From Clostridia bacterium (GTDB lineage Bacteria; Bacillota; Clostridia; Christensenellales; UBA1242), in NCBI GenBank assembly GCA_023228225.1, contig JALOBO010000016.1, forward strand, positions 1 through 29,108: 29,108 bases of DNA, written 5' to 3'. Both the position numbers and the translations under genes were made by a program. The stretch's first letter is position 1, and each line of letters begins with the position of its first letter. The notes below the pieces were generated by a model, which was given only the letters and a program-made list of their open reading frames with translations, had not been told where the DNA came from and did no database searches. Of this stretch, positions 13,918-24,000 are shown piece after piece.

Positions 13918-16900
13918 CTAAATTGTTGAAAACAACCTTTTGTATCTTGCTATTTTTTCTTTGGCGGTTTGTTCGGCTGATGTAAATAGTTGTTCGGCTA
14001 AAACGGGGTCTTTTTCTAGTAGAACACGATACCTATCTTGTTCTTTTAAAAATTCTATATAAGGTAAACTCGGTTCTCGGCTATCCATAGTAAATGGATT
14101 TTTGCCTTGTGCTTTTAATGCGGGATTGTATCTAAACAGACTGAAATAACCACTTTCTACCGCTCTACGCTGTATGCGTTGTCCGTTTGACATATCTATG
14201 CCTTGTCCTACACAAGTGGAGTAGGCAATTATTATTGAAGGACCATTATAGTTTTCGGCTTCAATCATTGTTTTAATTAATTGAGTAGGGTTTGCGCCCA
14301 TAGAAACTTGTGCGACATAAGCATTGCCGGAAGCCATAGCCATTAAAGCGAGGTCTTTTTTGGCAGTGCGTTTTCCCATTGCCGAAAATTTTGCAACCGA
14401 GCCTTCGGGTGTGGATTTTGAAGTCTGCCCGCCAGTATTTGAATAAATTTCTGTATCTAGTACTAAAATATTTATATTTTTATTAAGACTTAATACATGA
14501 TCTAGTCCACCAAAACCTATATCGTATGCCCAACCATCTCCTCCTATAATCCAAATGCTTTTTTTTATTAAAATATCGCGATTTTTATATATGTTTGTTA
14601 AGAGTTCTTTCAGTCTGCCTTGTGCAGTTTTTAATTTTTCTGTAACCACTTCCAAAATTTGTGGTGTTAAAATTATAGTATGCTCAGCATTATTAATATT
14701 TTGTAAATATTCTATAAATAATGGCTTTAATGTTGTGTCAAGTTCTGCTGCTTGCTTAATATAATTAATTAAATTTTGAATACGACTATCAATAGCCATT
14801 CTTATTCCAAGTCCAAATTCTGCATTATCTTCAAACAAACTGTTAGCCCATGCTGGACCATTGCCTTTTTTATCGGTGCTGTATGGGCATGTGGGGGCAG
14901 AGCCTCCATAAATACTAGAACAGCCTGTTGCATTTGCTATAATCATTCTATTACCAAATAATTGAGTGGCAAGTTTAATATATGGTGTTTCGCCACAACC
15001 AGGGCAAGCACCACTATATTCAAAATACGGTTTTAAAAACTGGCTACCTTTTACTGTATCAATTTTAAAGGGCGTATTTGGCATATCAAGTGTCATTGCA
15101 AACTCGTGATTTATGATTTCAGTTTTTCGTAAATCTTCCGTTGGTGTCATTACGAGTGCTTTTTCTCTGGCAGGACATATATTTACACAACTTTCGCAAC
15201 CAGTACAATCTAGTGGTGAAACTTGCATGCGATATTCATAATCATTCATTGCTTGTGCGTTTACTGTATCAAAATCTATCGGTTTATCTGTGCCTTTTTT
15301 AACAAGTACTGGGCGGATTGCCGAATGCGGACAAACAAAACTGCACATATTGCACTGAATGCAATTAGCAGGAACCCATTTAGGAATATGATTAGAAATC
15401 CCGCGTTTTTCGTACTGGCTGGTGTTCGTGGGTACTGCACCGCTGGGGTTAAACGCCGATACTGGCAAACTATCGCCACGCAAATATTGTATAGGCTGTA
15501 TAAAGTTTTTTGTGTACTCGTTAGGCTCTATTAAATCTACAACCGCACCATTTACGGTGGTTAACCAATTTTTTGGATACTTTACCTCTTGTAATTCGTG
15601 CTGAGCGTTATCTATGGCTTTATAATTTTTTTCTATTACTTCGGCACCTTTTTTAGCATAGGTTTTTTTAGCGGCCGATTTTAATTCGTTTATTACCGCA
15701 TCGCTATCCATAATTTTAGAAACTTCAAAAAATGCAACTTGCATTATTACATTAATGCGTGTTCTTAAACCAACTTCTTCCGCAATTTTATTTGCATCAA
15801 TGTTATAAAACTTTATTTTTTTGCGAGCAATTTCATTTTTTACATAGGCTGGCAAATTCTCTTCCATTTGTGATAAATTCCATGGAGAATTTAATAAGAA
15901 AATGCCACCCTCTTTTAGATTATGCAATAAATCATACCGCGTTATATATGATGTATTATGGCAAGCAACTAAATCCGCCTGTTCGATAAGGTAGGGGGCT
16001 CTAATTGGGAACTTTCCAAAACGCAAATGCGATATTGTAATTCCGCCTGCTTTTTTAGAATCTAATACAAAATAGCCTTGTGTATAATATTGCGTATTGT
16101 TTGCTATAATTTTTAGAGTATTTTTATTAGAACTGGTTGTTCCATCACTGCCAACGCCATAAAACATACAACTTATTGTATCAATGGGCAATACATTTAT
16201 ATTTTCGGCAACTTTTAAAGAGGTATTGGTAACATCATCATTTATTCCTATTGTAAAATGTGTTTTTGGGTTTAATAAAAACAAATTTTTGAATACCGCA
16301 AGTGCCATTGATGGAGTAAATTCTTTGCTAGAAAGCCCATACCTACCGCCGACAACAAAAGCATTTATGCTTGTTTCTTTTAAACTAGCACAAACATCTA
16401 AATATAACGGTTCGCCACTTGCACCAGATTCTTTTGTTCGGTCTAAAACCACAATTTTTTTAACTGATTTTGGTAATGCATTTACAAAATGTTTTAATGA
16501 AAATGGGCGGTATAATCTAACTTTTAATACGCCTGTTTTTTTGCCTTGTGCATTTAAATAATCGACTGCATTTTCTACTGCTTCGCCACCACTGCCCATA
16601 ATAATGCAAACATATTCGGCATTGGGGTCGCCAACATAATCAAACAAATTATAATTTCTACCAGTAACTGATGCTACTTTTTTCATTGTGTTTTCTACTA
16701 TATTGGGTAGGTTTTCATAGTATTTATTTGCGGCTTCGCGATTTTGAAAGAAAATATCAGGATTTTGTGCAGTTCCGTGTTGCATAGGGTGTTCGGGATT
16801 TAATGCTCTTATTCTAAATTCTTCTATTTTTTTAAAATCAACTAGTGGTAAAATTTCGCTATATTCTAGTTGGTCTATTTTATTAATTTCGTGGCTTGTT

Positions 16901-17418
16901 CTAAAACCATCAAAAAAATGTAAAAATGGGACACTGCTTTCTATTGTGGCAAGGTGTGCAACGAGTGATAAATCTGCACATTCTTGCACGCTGGCGGAGC
17001 AAAGCATTGCAAAGCCCGTTTGCCTGCATGCCATTACATCGGAATGATCGCCAAATATAGATAGTGCATGAGTTGCTATTGTTCTTGCGCTAATATGGAA
17101 AACGCAAGGTAATAATTCACCTGCAAGTTTGTACATATTCGGTATCATAAGCAGTAATCCTTGACTTGCGGTAAAAGTGGTGGCAAGTGCTCCGGCAGTG
17201 GCTAATCCGTGTACAGTGCCAGCAGCGCCACCTTCTGATTGCATTTCTACAATTTGCATGGTGTTGCCAAAAAGATTTTTTTTGTTTTCTGTTGACCACT
17301 GTTCGCAGGCTTCTGCCATAGCGGAAGAGGGGGTTATCGGATAAATTGCGGCCGCATCGCTTAAAGCATATGCTATATGTGCAGTTGCAGAATTTCCATC
17401 AGTTACATTCTTTATCAT
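13918..17418 (-). CDS. nifJ: Pyruvate:ferredoxin (flavodoxin) oxidoreductase, single chain
   Basis: This 1,166-residue enzyme oxidises pyruvate and CoA to acetyl-CoA and CO2, passing electrons to ferredoxin, and is central to anaerobic energy metabolism. The N-terminal TPP pyrimidine-binding domain shows AIYPITPSSAMAEACEQW (residues 24-41). The ferredoxin domain holds two [4Fe-4S] motifs, Cys686/689/692/696 (CIQCNMCSFVC) and Cys738/741/744/748 (CTGCESCVNIC). The C-terminal TPP pyrophosphate domain has CPGCGE (Cys805, Cys808), GCSSIYGG, and the TPP/Mg2+ motif GGDGWAYDIGFGG with TEIYSNTGGQ downstream. All expected domains are present in family order at normal length. The stop is TAG. The ATG has GGGAG 6 bp upstream. 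It is transcribed divergently from the ECF genes. Confidence 0.97.
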   Translation of the reverse strand: MIKNVTDGNSATAHIAYALSDAAAIYPITPSSAMAEACEQWSTENKKNLFGNTMQIVEMQSEGGAAGTVHGLATAGALATTFTASQGLLLMIPNMYKLAGELLPCVFHISARTIATHALSIFGDHSDVMACRQTGFAMLCSASVQECADLSLVAHLATIESSVPFLHFFDGFRTSHEINKIDQLEYSEILPLVDFKKIEEFRIRALNPEHPMQHGTAQNPDIFFQNREAANKYYENLPNIVENTMKKVASVTGRNYNLFDYVGDPNAEYVCIIMGSGGEAVENAVDYLNAQGKKTGVLKVRLYRPFSLKHFVNALPKSVKKIVVLDRTKESGASGEPLYLDVCASLKETSINAFVVGGRYGLSSKEFTPSMALAVFKNLFLLNPKTHFTIGINDDVTNTSLKVAENINVLPIDTISCMFYGVGSDGTTSSNKNTLKIIANNTQYYTQGYFVLDSKKAGGITISHLRFGKFPIRAPYLIEQADLVACHNTSYITRYDLLHNLKEGGIFLLNSPWNLSQMEENLPAYVKNEIARKKIKFYNIDANKIAEEVGLRTRINVIMQVAFFEVSKIMDSDAVINELKSAAKKTYAKKGAEVIEKNYKAIDNAQHELQEVKYPKNWLTTVNGAVVDLIEPNEYTKNFIQPIQYLRGDSLPVSAFNPSGAVPTNTSQYEKRGISNHIPKWVPANCIQCNMCSFVCPHSAIRPVLVKKGTDKPIDFDTVNAQAMNDYEYRMQVSPLDCTGCESCVNICPAREKALVMTPTEDLRKTEIINHEFAMTLDMPNTPFKIDTVKGSQFLKPYFEYSGACPGCGETPYIKLATQLFGNRMIIANATGCSSIYGGSAPTCPYSTDKKGNGPAWANSLFEDNAEFGLGIRMAIDSRIQNLINYIKQAAELDTTLKPLFIEYLQNINNAEHTIILTPQILEVVTEKLKTAQGRLKELLTNIYKNRDILIKKSIWIIGGDGWAYDIGFGGLDHVLSLNKNINILVLDTEIYSNTGGQTSKSTPEGSVAKFSAMGKRTAKKDLALMAMASGNAYVAQVSMGANPTQLIKTMIEAENYNGPSIIIAYSTCVGQGIDMSNGQRIQRRAVESGYFSLFRYNPALKAQGKNPFTMDSREPSLPYIEFLKEQDRYRVLLEKDPVLAEQLFTSAEQTAKEKIARYKRLFSTI

Positions 17419-17488
17419 ATTTTACTCCCGAGGCGATTGATTATATTAAAGTTATGTTAATATAGGCTTTGTAAAATAACTAATTTCT

Positions 17489-17516
17489 ATTATAAGTAAA
17501 AGTTGTTTAATGTCAA
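17489..17516 (-). promoter_or_regulatory. Consensus promoter of nifJ
   Basis: On the minus strand, TTGACA (17516-17511) and TATAAT (17494-17489) are spaced by 16 bp. Both boxes are perfect, fitting the high expression expected for this enzyme. The leader is about 65 nt. Confidence 0.8.
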
Positions 17517-17570
17517 ATAAACACGCTGTAATATTTGTATGTGATTTGTTTTTTAAATTTTAAAGTTTTG

Positions 17571-17579
17571 TGGTATAAT
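17571..17579 (+). promoter_or_regulatory. Extended -10 promoter of ecfA1, giving a leaderless start
   Basis: TGG followed by TATAAT (17574-17579) is an extended -10 with no clear -35 box. Standard geometry puts transcription start at about 17586, the A of the ecfA1 ATG. There is no room for a Shine-Dalgarno sequence. Confidence 0.65.
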
Positions 17580-17585
17580 TCACAT

Positions 17586-18362
17586 ATGAAAGTTTTAGAA
17601 TTGTGTAATGTCAGTTTTAATTATGGAAATGACAAAAATAAATTTGTGTTAAATGGCATAAATTTATCGGTTGATGCAGGCGAACATATTGCAGTTACTG
17701 GCGAAACAGGCAGTGGTAAAAGCACGCTTTTAAAGGTTATTTGCGGTATTAGTATAATTACAGCGGGAAAAATTAAAGTTGTAGAGAGTGATGTAAATTG
17801 TATTGCAATCAGTGCAGTATTTCAAAATCCTGATAACTGTTTTGTTTCCGCATTTGTACTCGAAGACATTTTGTTTGGTCTGAAAAATATAGGTTATAAT
17901 AGAGCAAAAGGCATAGATTACGCAATCGAACTTTTAAAAGAGTTTGGACTTTACGAATATAAAGATTGTGAAATAAATTCTTTGAGTGGTGGACAAAAAC
18001 AAAAACTTGCACTACTAAATGCACTCGCTTTAAACCCAAAAATTTTGATATTAGATGAAGCCACTTCTATGTTAGATAATGAGTCGGCAAGGGAATTGTT
18101 TGATGTTATTTTAAAACATCAGCAAAATCGTAATTTTGCTCTTATCAACATAACAAAAAAGTATGATGAGATAATAAATGCCGAAAAAGTGCTTGTTTTA
18201 CAGCGAGGACAAATAGTTGATTTTAATAAACCTGAGGCACTAATTAGTAAAAATAGATATTTAAAAAATCTTGCACCATTTTCTGAAAAATTAGCACAAA
18301 AATTAATAAATTTAGACTGTGATTTGCCCGCCTTTTTGTCAATAAAAGAGGTGGTAAAATGA
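17586..18362 (+). CDS. ecfA1: ECF transporter ATPase subunit, EcfA1-like
   Basis: One of two ATPases energising the energy-coupling factor transporter for vitamins and similar micronutrients. In the 258-residue product, Walker A is GETGSGKST (39-47), the Q-loop is VFQNPDNCFVSAFVLEDILFG (from about 78), the signature is LSGGQ (133-137) and Walker B is ILILDEAT (153-160). The H-loop His appears replaced: the sequence reads NITKKYDEI where relatives have ITHDxDEA, putting Lys at about 191. Catalysis at that composite site may depend on the partner ATPase. The ATG at 17586 is preferred over an upstream ATG at 17535, which precedes the promoter. MKVLELCNVSFNYG is a normal family start. No Shine-Dalgarno sequence is present. 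It overlaps ecfA2 by 4 bp. Confidence 0.9.
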   Translation: MKVLELCNVSFNYGNDKNKFVLNGINLSVDAGEHIAVTGETGSGKSTLLKVICGISIITAGKIKVVESDVNCIAISAVFQNPDNCFVSAFVLEDILFGLKNIGYNRAKGIDYAIELLKEFGLYEYKDCEINSLSGGQKQKLALLNALALNPKILILDEATSMLDNESARELFDVILKHQQNRNFALINITKKYDEIINAEKVLVLQRGQIVDFNKPEALISKNRYLKNLAPFSEKLAQKLINLDCDLPAFLSIKEVVK

Positions 18363-19180
18363 CACTACAATTACAAGTTGAAAACCTAAATTTTAACTAT
18401 AAAGAAGATACAAAATTTAGTTTGAAAAACATTAATTTTTGTGTTGATAGTGGTGAAATTATTTGCATTACCGGCAAAATTGGAAGTGGTAAAAGCACTC
18501 TGCTTTATGCGTTAAAAGGTATATTAAAATTTAATGGGAAAGCATATCTAAATTACGAACACGAAAAAATTGAAAATTTAAAAAATAATTCCGGACTTCT
18601 TATGCAGTATGCCGAAGACCAGTTGTTTGGAAATATTGTTAAAGAAGATATAGGTTTCGCTCTAACAAATTTAAAACTGAGTACAGAAGAAAAGGTATTG
18701 AAAATTAAAAATGCAATGGAAAGCGTGGGACTAGATTATATAAAATATGCTGACCAAAATGTATATTCGTTAAGTGGTGGAGAAAGGCGCCTTGTAGCAC
18801 TTGCAGGCGCAATTATTTTACAGCCCAAGGTACTATTTTTAGATGAACCGTTTATTATGCTTGACCGCATAGTGGCCGACAAAATTATGAAGATGATAAA
18901 AAATTATACGATGCATAATAATGCAATTGTGATAGTAGCAACACATGATAATTCTTATGCACATATGTTTACGAAAACACTTGTGTTAAATAATGGCGAG
19001 CAAACTTATTTTGGGGATACAGATAAATTATATTCTGACAAGAAAAAATTTAAACTTTTAAACATTGAAATGCCTGATATATATAAGGTTTTAAATAACT
19101 GCAAACAAGCCGGAATTGTAGTAAATAAGCCGTATTCGTTAAGTAATATTGCAAAGCAAATTGCGGAGGCAAAGTTATGA
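18359..19180 (+). CDS. ecfA2: ECF transporter ATPase subunit, EcfA2-like
   Basis: Second ATPase of the ECF module, 273 residues. Walker A is GKIGSGKST (39-47), followed by the Q-loop LLMQYAEDQLFGNIVKEDIGF, the signature LSGGERR, Walker B VLFLDEPF with the D-loop MLD, and a complete H-loop (VATHD). All catalytic motifs are intact, in contrast to the preceding subunit. It overlaps ecfA1 by ATGA and ecfT by ATGA, so subunit stoichiometry is probably translationally coupled. In group II ECF systems the A1A2T core serves many substrate-binding S-components encoded elsewhere; none lies in this window. Confidence 0.93.
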   Translation: MTLQLQVENLNFNYKEDTKFSLKNINFCVDSGEIICITGKIGSGKSTLLYALKGILKFNGKAYLNYEHEKIENLKNNSGLLMQYAEDQLFGNIVKEDIGFALTNLKLSTEEKVLKIKNAMESVGLDYIKYADQNVYSLSGGERRLVALAGAIILQPKVLFLDEPFIMLDRIVADKIMKMIKNYTMHNNAIVIVATHDNSYAHMFTKTLVLNNGEQTYFGDTDKLYSDKKKFKLLNIEMPDIYKVLNNCKQAGIVVNKPYSLSNIAKQIAEAKL

Positions 19181-20031
19181 AAAATATGTGCTTTGGCAAG
19201 TTTTGTAAAGCAAATTCTATTATACACAGTTTAGATATTCGTGTAAAAATTATGCTTACACTTTTTTGGATTATACTGGCATTGGTGGCAACCACAACTT
19301 TATCTTATGTGGCAATATTTACTTATACAATTTTTGTATTATTTTTATCGAAAGTACCATTAAAAGCGTTTTTAAAAAGTATAAAACCTGTAATTTTTAT
19401 TGTAATTATTAGTGGAATTATAAACTTGTTTTTTACACATCAAGGAGTTGTTTTGTGGGAGTGTAATTTTATAATAGTTACAGATTATGCTGTAACACTT
19501 GCATTAACGGGAATGTTTAAATTGCTAGCATTAGGCACATTTACAGCATTTTTAACTCTAACAAGTACTCCATTAGATATTTCACATGGAATAGAAAGTC
19601 TGTTATCGCCACTAAAAAATATAATACCTCATACCAAAGATTTTGCGCTGGCAGTTGGCATTTCAATAAGTATGGTGCCGGTTCTTTATGACGAGGCAAA
19701 AAGGTTAAAAATATCTATGCTTGCGCGCGGAGTAGACTTTAAACAAAAAAATTTTTTTACCAGAACAAAAAGTTATATTCCGCTTTTAATTCCGCTTATT
19801 GTAAATTCACTTAATCGGTCCGATGAACTTTCACTGGCGATTTATATGCGAGGTTACAGTAATAATGTTGATATAAAAAATGAACATATTGCTTTAAAAT
19901 CTTCCGATTTTATGGCAATACTCATTTCTATTGTATCCGCATACTTAATATTACAAAATTTATGGGTACTATTAGCGTTTTTTGTTCCAATATTACTATT
20001 TTTAGTGCTAAATGTTTGTAAAGTATTGTGA
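19177..20031 (+). CDS. ecfT: ECF transporter transmembrane coupling protein EcfT
   Basis: This 284-residue membrane protein links the ATPases to S-components. It has about five hydrophobic segments and the two family coupling motifs in the cytoplasmic helices, MLARGVD (Ala-Arg-Gly) in the middle and IYMRGYS near the C-terminal third. The ISMVPVLYDEAKRLKISML segment just before is typical of the family. It directly follows and overlaps ecfA2, and precedes truA by 29 bp, the order commonly found in Firmicutes. The substrate range is set by S-components not seen here. Confidence 0.93.
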   Translation: MKNMCFGKFCKANSIIHSLDIRVKIMLTLFWIILALVATTTLSYVAIFTYTIFVLFLSKVPLKAFLKSIKPVIFIVIISGIINLFFTHQGVVLWECNFIIVTDYAVTLALTGMFKLLALGTFTAFLTLTSTPLDISHGIESLLSPLKNIIPHTKDFALAVGISISMVPVLYDEAKRLKISMLARGVDFKQKNFFTRTKSYIPLLIPLIVNSLNRSDELSLAIYMRGYSNNVDIKNEHIALKSSDFMAILISIVSAYLILQNLWVLLAFFVPILLFLVLNVCKVL

Positions 20032-20060
20032 TTTAATGTAATATAAATATAGGAGAAAAT

Positions 20061-20801
20061 ATGAGAAATATATTGCTTACAGTTCAATATGATGGTACAA
20101 ATTATTCTGGCTGGCAAAAGCAAGAAGGGCAAATTACCATACAACAAACTATTGAAGTCGCCTTAAAAGAAATTTGCGGACACGAAATAGAGTTGTTTGC
20201 AAGCGGGCGCACAGATGCCGGCGTGCATGCTTATGCACAAATGGCAAATTTTACTTGTGAGTGTAATATTCCGTCGGAAAAGATTGCATATGCTGTAAAT
20301 AGTAAATTACCAGATGACATAAAAGTAATAAAAAGTGAAGAAGTAAATTTAGGCTTTCATGCACGATTTAATGCTAAACGCAAGACATATTTATACAAAT
20401 TATATTTTAGTCCTCAACCGCTACCTTTAAAAGAACGGAACTATGTTCGCATACAGTATGACTTAGATTTAAATCAAATTAAGCGTTCGGCACGCTATTT
20501 TATTGGCACGCACGATTTTGCTACATTTACAACAGCAGTAGATATGCGAGAAAAGGAAACCACGCGTACCATTTATAGCGTAAAAATTGTAAAAAAGCCC
20601 GATAATGAAGTGTTTATTTATGTTACTGGAAATGGCTTTTTGCATAATATGGTAAGAATAATTGTAGGAACATTACTTGAAGTAGGGAGGGGCAAAATAA
20701 GGTCACGACAAATAAAGCAAATTATAGAATTAAAAAATCGTAAAAGTGCGGGTGCAACCGCCCCAGCAAAAGGCTTACATTTGCTAAAAGTATACTATTA
20801 A
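20061..20801 (+). CDS. truA: tRNA pseudouridine(38-40) synthase
   Basis: TruA isomerises uridines 38, 39 and 40 in the anticodon stem-loop of many tRNAs. The 246-residue length is normal. The catalytic motif SGRTDAGVHA supplies Asp52, and the N-terminus TVQYDGTNYSGWQKQ, the YLYKLYFSP segment, TFTTAVD and GFLHNMVRIIVGTLLEVG are characteristic. AGGAG precedes the ATG. It is the last gene of the ecf cluster. In most Firmicutes rplM-rpsI would follow immediately, whereas here 7.6 kb intervene. Confidence 0.97.
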   Translation: MRNILLTVQYDGTNYSGWQKQEGQITIQQTIEVALKEICGHEIELFASGRTDAGVHAYAQMANFTCECNIPSEKIAYAVNSKLPDDIKVIKSEEVNLGFHARFNAKRKTYLYKLYFSPQPLPLKERNYVRIQYDLDLNQIKRSARYFIGTHDFATFTTAVDMREKETTRTIYSVKIVKKPDNEVFIYVTGNGFLHNMVRIIVGTLLEVGRGKIRSRQIKQIIELKNRKSAGATAPAKGLHLLKVYY

Positions 20802-20891
20802 AAAAATAATTTCAAATTCCACATTGGAAACTAATAATATGCAAGTTTTATGCATAATTATAAATTTTTAAATAAATATGCAAATTTTTTA
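20802..20891. other. Post-truA AT-rich spacer with weak hairpin
   Basis: TATGCA (20838-20843) and TGCATA (20851-20856) form a short stem after truA, followed by AT-rich DNA with T runs. A similar TATGCAA-T-run sequence occurs again near 20877-20889. It may act as a weak terminator; I am not confident. Confidence 0.35.
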
Positions 20892-20920
20892 TTGACATTT
20901 GAATGTATATATATTATATT
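20892..20920 (+). promoter_or_regulatory. Promoter of first giant paralogue
   Basis: TTGACA (20892-20897) and TATATT (20915-20920) are spaced by 17 bp. The transcript would carry a leader of about 160 nt before the ATG at 21086. Confidence 0.8.
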
Positions 20921-20926
20921 TACATA

Positions 20927-21085
20927 TAGCATAATAATAATAACAAGAATTATAAAACTGAGAATTATTATTCTTATGCATAGAATGTAACAAAAATGTA
21001 CTAACCCGCATATCTAACTAGTACTTTCACATAAGAATGTATTGATTGTAAAATCTTTTTACAAAACTTACACAAGGAAAATAAA
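20927..21085 (+). promoter_or_regulatory. Long, potentially structured leader of the first giant gene
   Basis: The leader contains a long-range 9-bp pair, ATTCTTATG (20970-20978) with CATAAGAAT (21030-21038). It also contains a perfect 8-bp hairpin, TTGTAAAA (21046-21053) with TTTTACAA (21057-21064), whose arm ends about 10 nt before the AAGGAAA ribosome site. It matches no riboswitch that I recognise. Control of translation is possible but unproven. Confidence 0.4.
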
Positions 21086-24000
21086 ATGGAACCGAAAACT
21101 ATCACTTTGTTATTAAATGCCTTAATTGGTGTGTTTTTAATATTAGGATTTATATTTGGCGCAAAACGAGGAATTGTAAAGTCCTCCTTACGCTTAGGTT
21201 TTTTAATGTTTGACTTGCTGTTTTGTTTATTTTTAGCACCACTTTTATCAAGTGCAATTTTGGAAGCGGATATTTCCGGTTTAGTTACTTTAAGTGCAGG
21301 CGGACAAACTTTTAATACGCTAAATGAGTTTATGTCTTATTTTATGGAACAAAATGCGGTAATGATAGAATTCTTTAATTCTAACCCCATAATGAAATCG
21401 TTTATTATACAAATCCCACTGGTAATTACAAACTTTGTAGTGTTTATGGTCGGGTTCTTTGTAATTAAACTTTTTACTTTCCCTATGTATTTGTGGTGTT
21501 CAAGCCTTATAACCAAAAAAATGAATAAAGAAGAATGTCCAAAAGAAAAAACTAGACAAAGCAGATTTTTTGGTGGCATATTGGGAGTATTACAAGGTGC
21601 TCTTGTCGCCATGGTTGTGTTCTTGCCACTTTCAGCCGCTTCTATGGTGTTTTATGATGATAATCCCGCTTATGCAGAAGAAGCCGAAACTGGAATTACT
21701 TCTTCGTTAACGCTTGGACCTGAGAGTATGGAATTCTTAAATGTATATAATGGCACGGTAATATCTAATACACTAAACGCTTTTGGTCTTAACAAAATTA
21801 ATGAGTATTTGTTTACTGAACTTTCATCTATAAGCATTAACGGAGTTAAAATCAAACTTGTTCAAGAAATTAAAATTGCAGCAAGTACTATGATTAAAAT
21901 TAACAAGGTTATTGAAACTTATGAACTAAAAAACATTAGTACAATGAACGAAACCGAATTAATTAGAGTTTTTTCCACAATGGATTATGAAGAAATTGAG
22001 CAAATATTAAATGAGTTATTCGAATTAAACTCACTTGATTTACTTGGTGATGAAATTGTAAATATTATAAACACAAAAATTTTAGAGAATACTGAAACTA
22101 TTGAACACTTTAATGAAAATAATTTACCAGAAATACAGTCGTTGGTAAATTCGGCTTTATTAACTGTGGGCACTTCTAATATCAGCACTTTAAAAGCAGA
22201 TTTATTAGGAGTAGTTGCTGTTTTAAAAGTTTTACAACAAAACGGAACCTTCAATTTTATAGAAAATGATGCAATGCTAGAAGATTTGCAGTATGCGATA
22301 GATATTGAAGACAAAGAGTCCGTAGACTGTTTAAAAAGTGAAATTATAAATTATGCAATTGAATCATTAAATAACTTCGATGAACTTACAATAAGAAATA
22401 TATTTAGTGCGGCATTTCGCTCGCAAACTATTAGAACATTAATGCCTAACATCATGACCGCTGTTACCGCAATAATAAACAAAACACTTAGTATTGATAT
22501 TCCACTTCCTGAATATTCTACAATTACTTGGGCAAACGAAACTACTAGACTTGCTAAAATAGTGTATAATGCCAAAGGTATAATAACAAGCATAGATGCG
22601 TTTATTACTGGCGAAATAGATTTTACTTTGGATTATGTAAAAGAAGCCAATTTTGAAAAAATTGGCATAGCATTAAATAGTATGCGTGATAGTCAACTTA
22701 TCTCCCATATTTATTATGGAGTAATTGTTCAAGTGCTTGAAAGCGAATTTGTAAAACTTACACAAGATAAAAGCATAGAATTTGAATTTGAATATATTGA
22801 TATTTCAACTATAAATTGGCAAACCGAATTCAAAAACTTACAATCAATCATTACAGATTTCGTAAATATAACAGACAATGTTGATATTGATACATTAGAT
22901 TTTTCTAAGGTAAATTTCTTAAAACTTCAATCCGCAATTAATCTTGCGTTTAAATCCGAACTTTCTAAGGAAATTATCTCGCAGATTGCTAATGTGTTGC
23001 CGTATAAACTTGTTAAGAACGCTCAAAATGGTATTATTGATCAAGATGGGAAGAATGTAATTGATAAAATATTATTAAAGACTGAAAATATGAATACCGA
23101 AGATTACAGAAAAAATATGTTGATATTAGTTTCTGTGCTTGACAGTATACAAAAAAGTGCAACTGCTAATTCATCGAGTATTGACCTGATGAGTATCATT
23201 GAAAATTATAATCAGCACGAAACCGAACAGTTATTAAAAAACTTATTAAGTTCCGATATAGTTTGTATGTTAATACCAGATTTTATAAACATTGGCATTA
23301 CAAAAATGAATACTGCTTTAAATGCCGATATTCCACTAGTTGATTCTTCTATAATCTTATCGACAGCAGATATTCAAAAACTTGCGACCATACTTTACAA
23401 TACAAAAACAATTTACTTTAATTACAAACAAGCAAAGGAAAGCGGAGAAAATGTTTCAATTCTTGAATTGCTTCAAAGTGTTGGAATTGAAAAAGGTGGA
23501 ATTATACTAGATACCTTAAAAACGATGACAATATTTAAAGATGTCTATACCGAATTAGTAAATCAAATTGTATGTAGTGAAAAAACCTTAGGTGTATTAT
23601 TTACAGAAGATATCATAAATCAAATTAAATTAACTACCGCAGAAATAAATAAATTAAACTGGACAGAAGAATTTCTTATGATTAAAGATGCGATTAGTCT
23701 TGGTGTCAAATTTAAAGATTTCCCAGTAGTTAATAAAAATAGCATAGACTTAAAAACATTTTTAACCGACCATGCAAATAGTAAATTTGTTAAAATGTTT
23801 TTGGCGGGATTTGTAAAAAAATATTTCGCTCATGCAGACTTAACCAAAGTATATGCTTTAAACTTGTTCACAAGTGCAGTTTACTTTGATACATTATTTG
23901 ATATTGTGTTTAATTTTGTAGATTTCAGTTTGAACGAATACGCAGATATGAGTGCGCAACAAATTCAAAATCTTACAACGTTGGTAGCATACATGGATAA

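Noticed and set aside
14555..16561. Plus-strand ORFs inside the oxidoreductase gene
   Set aside because: They overlap a full-length 1,166-residue gene on the other strand and match nothing.
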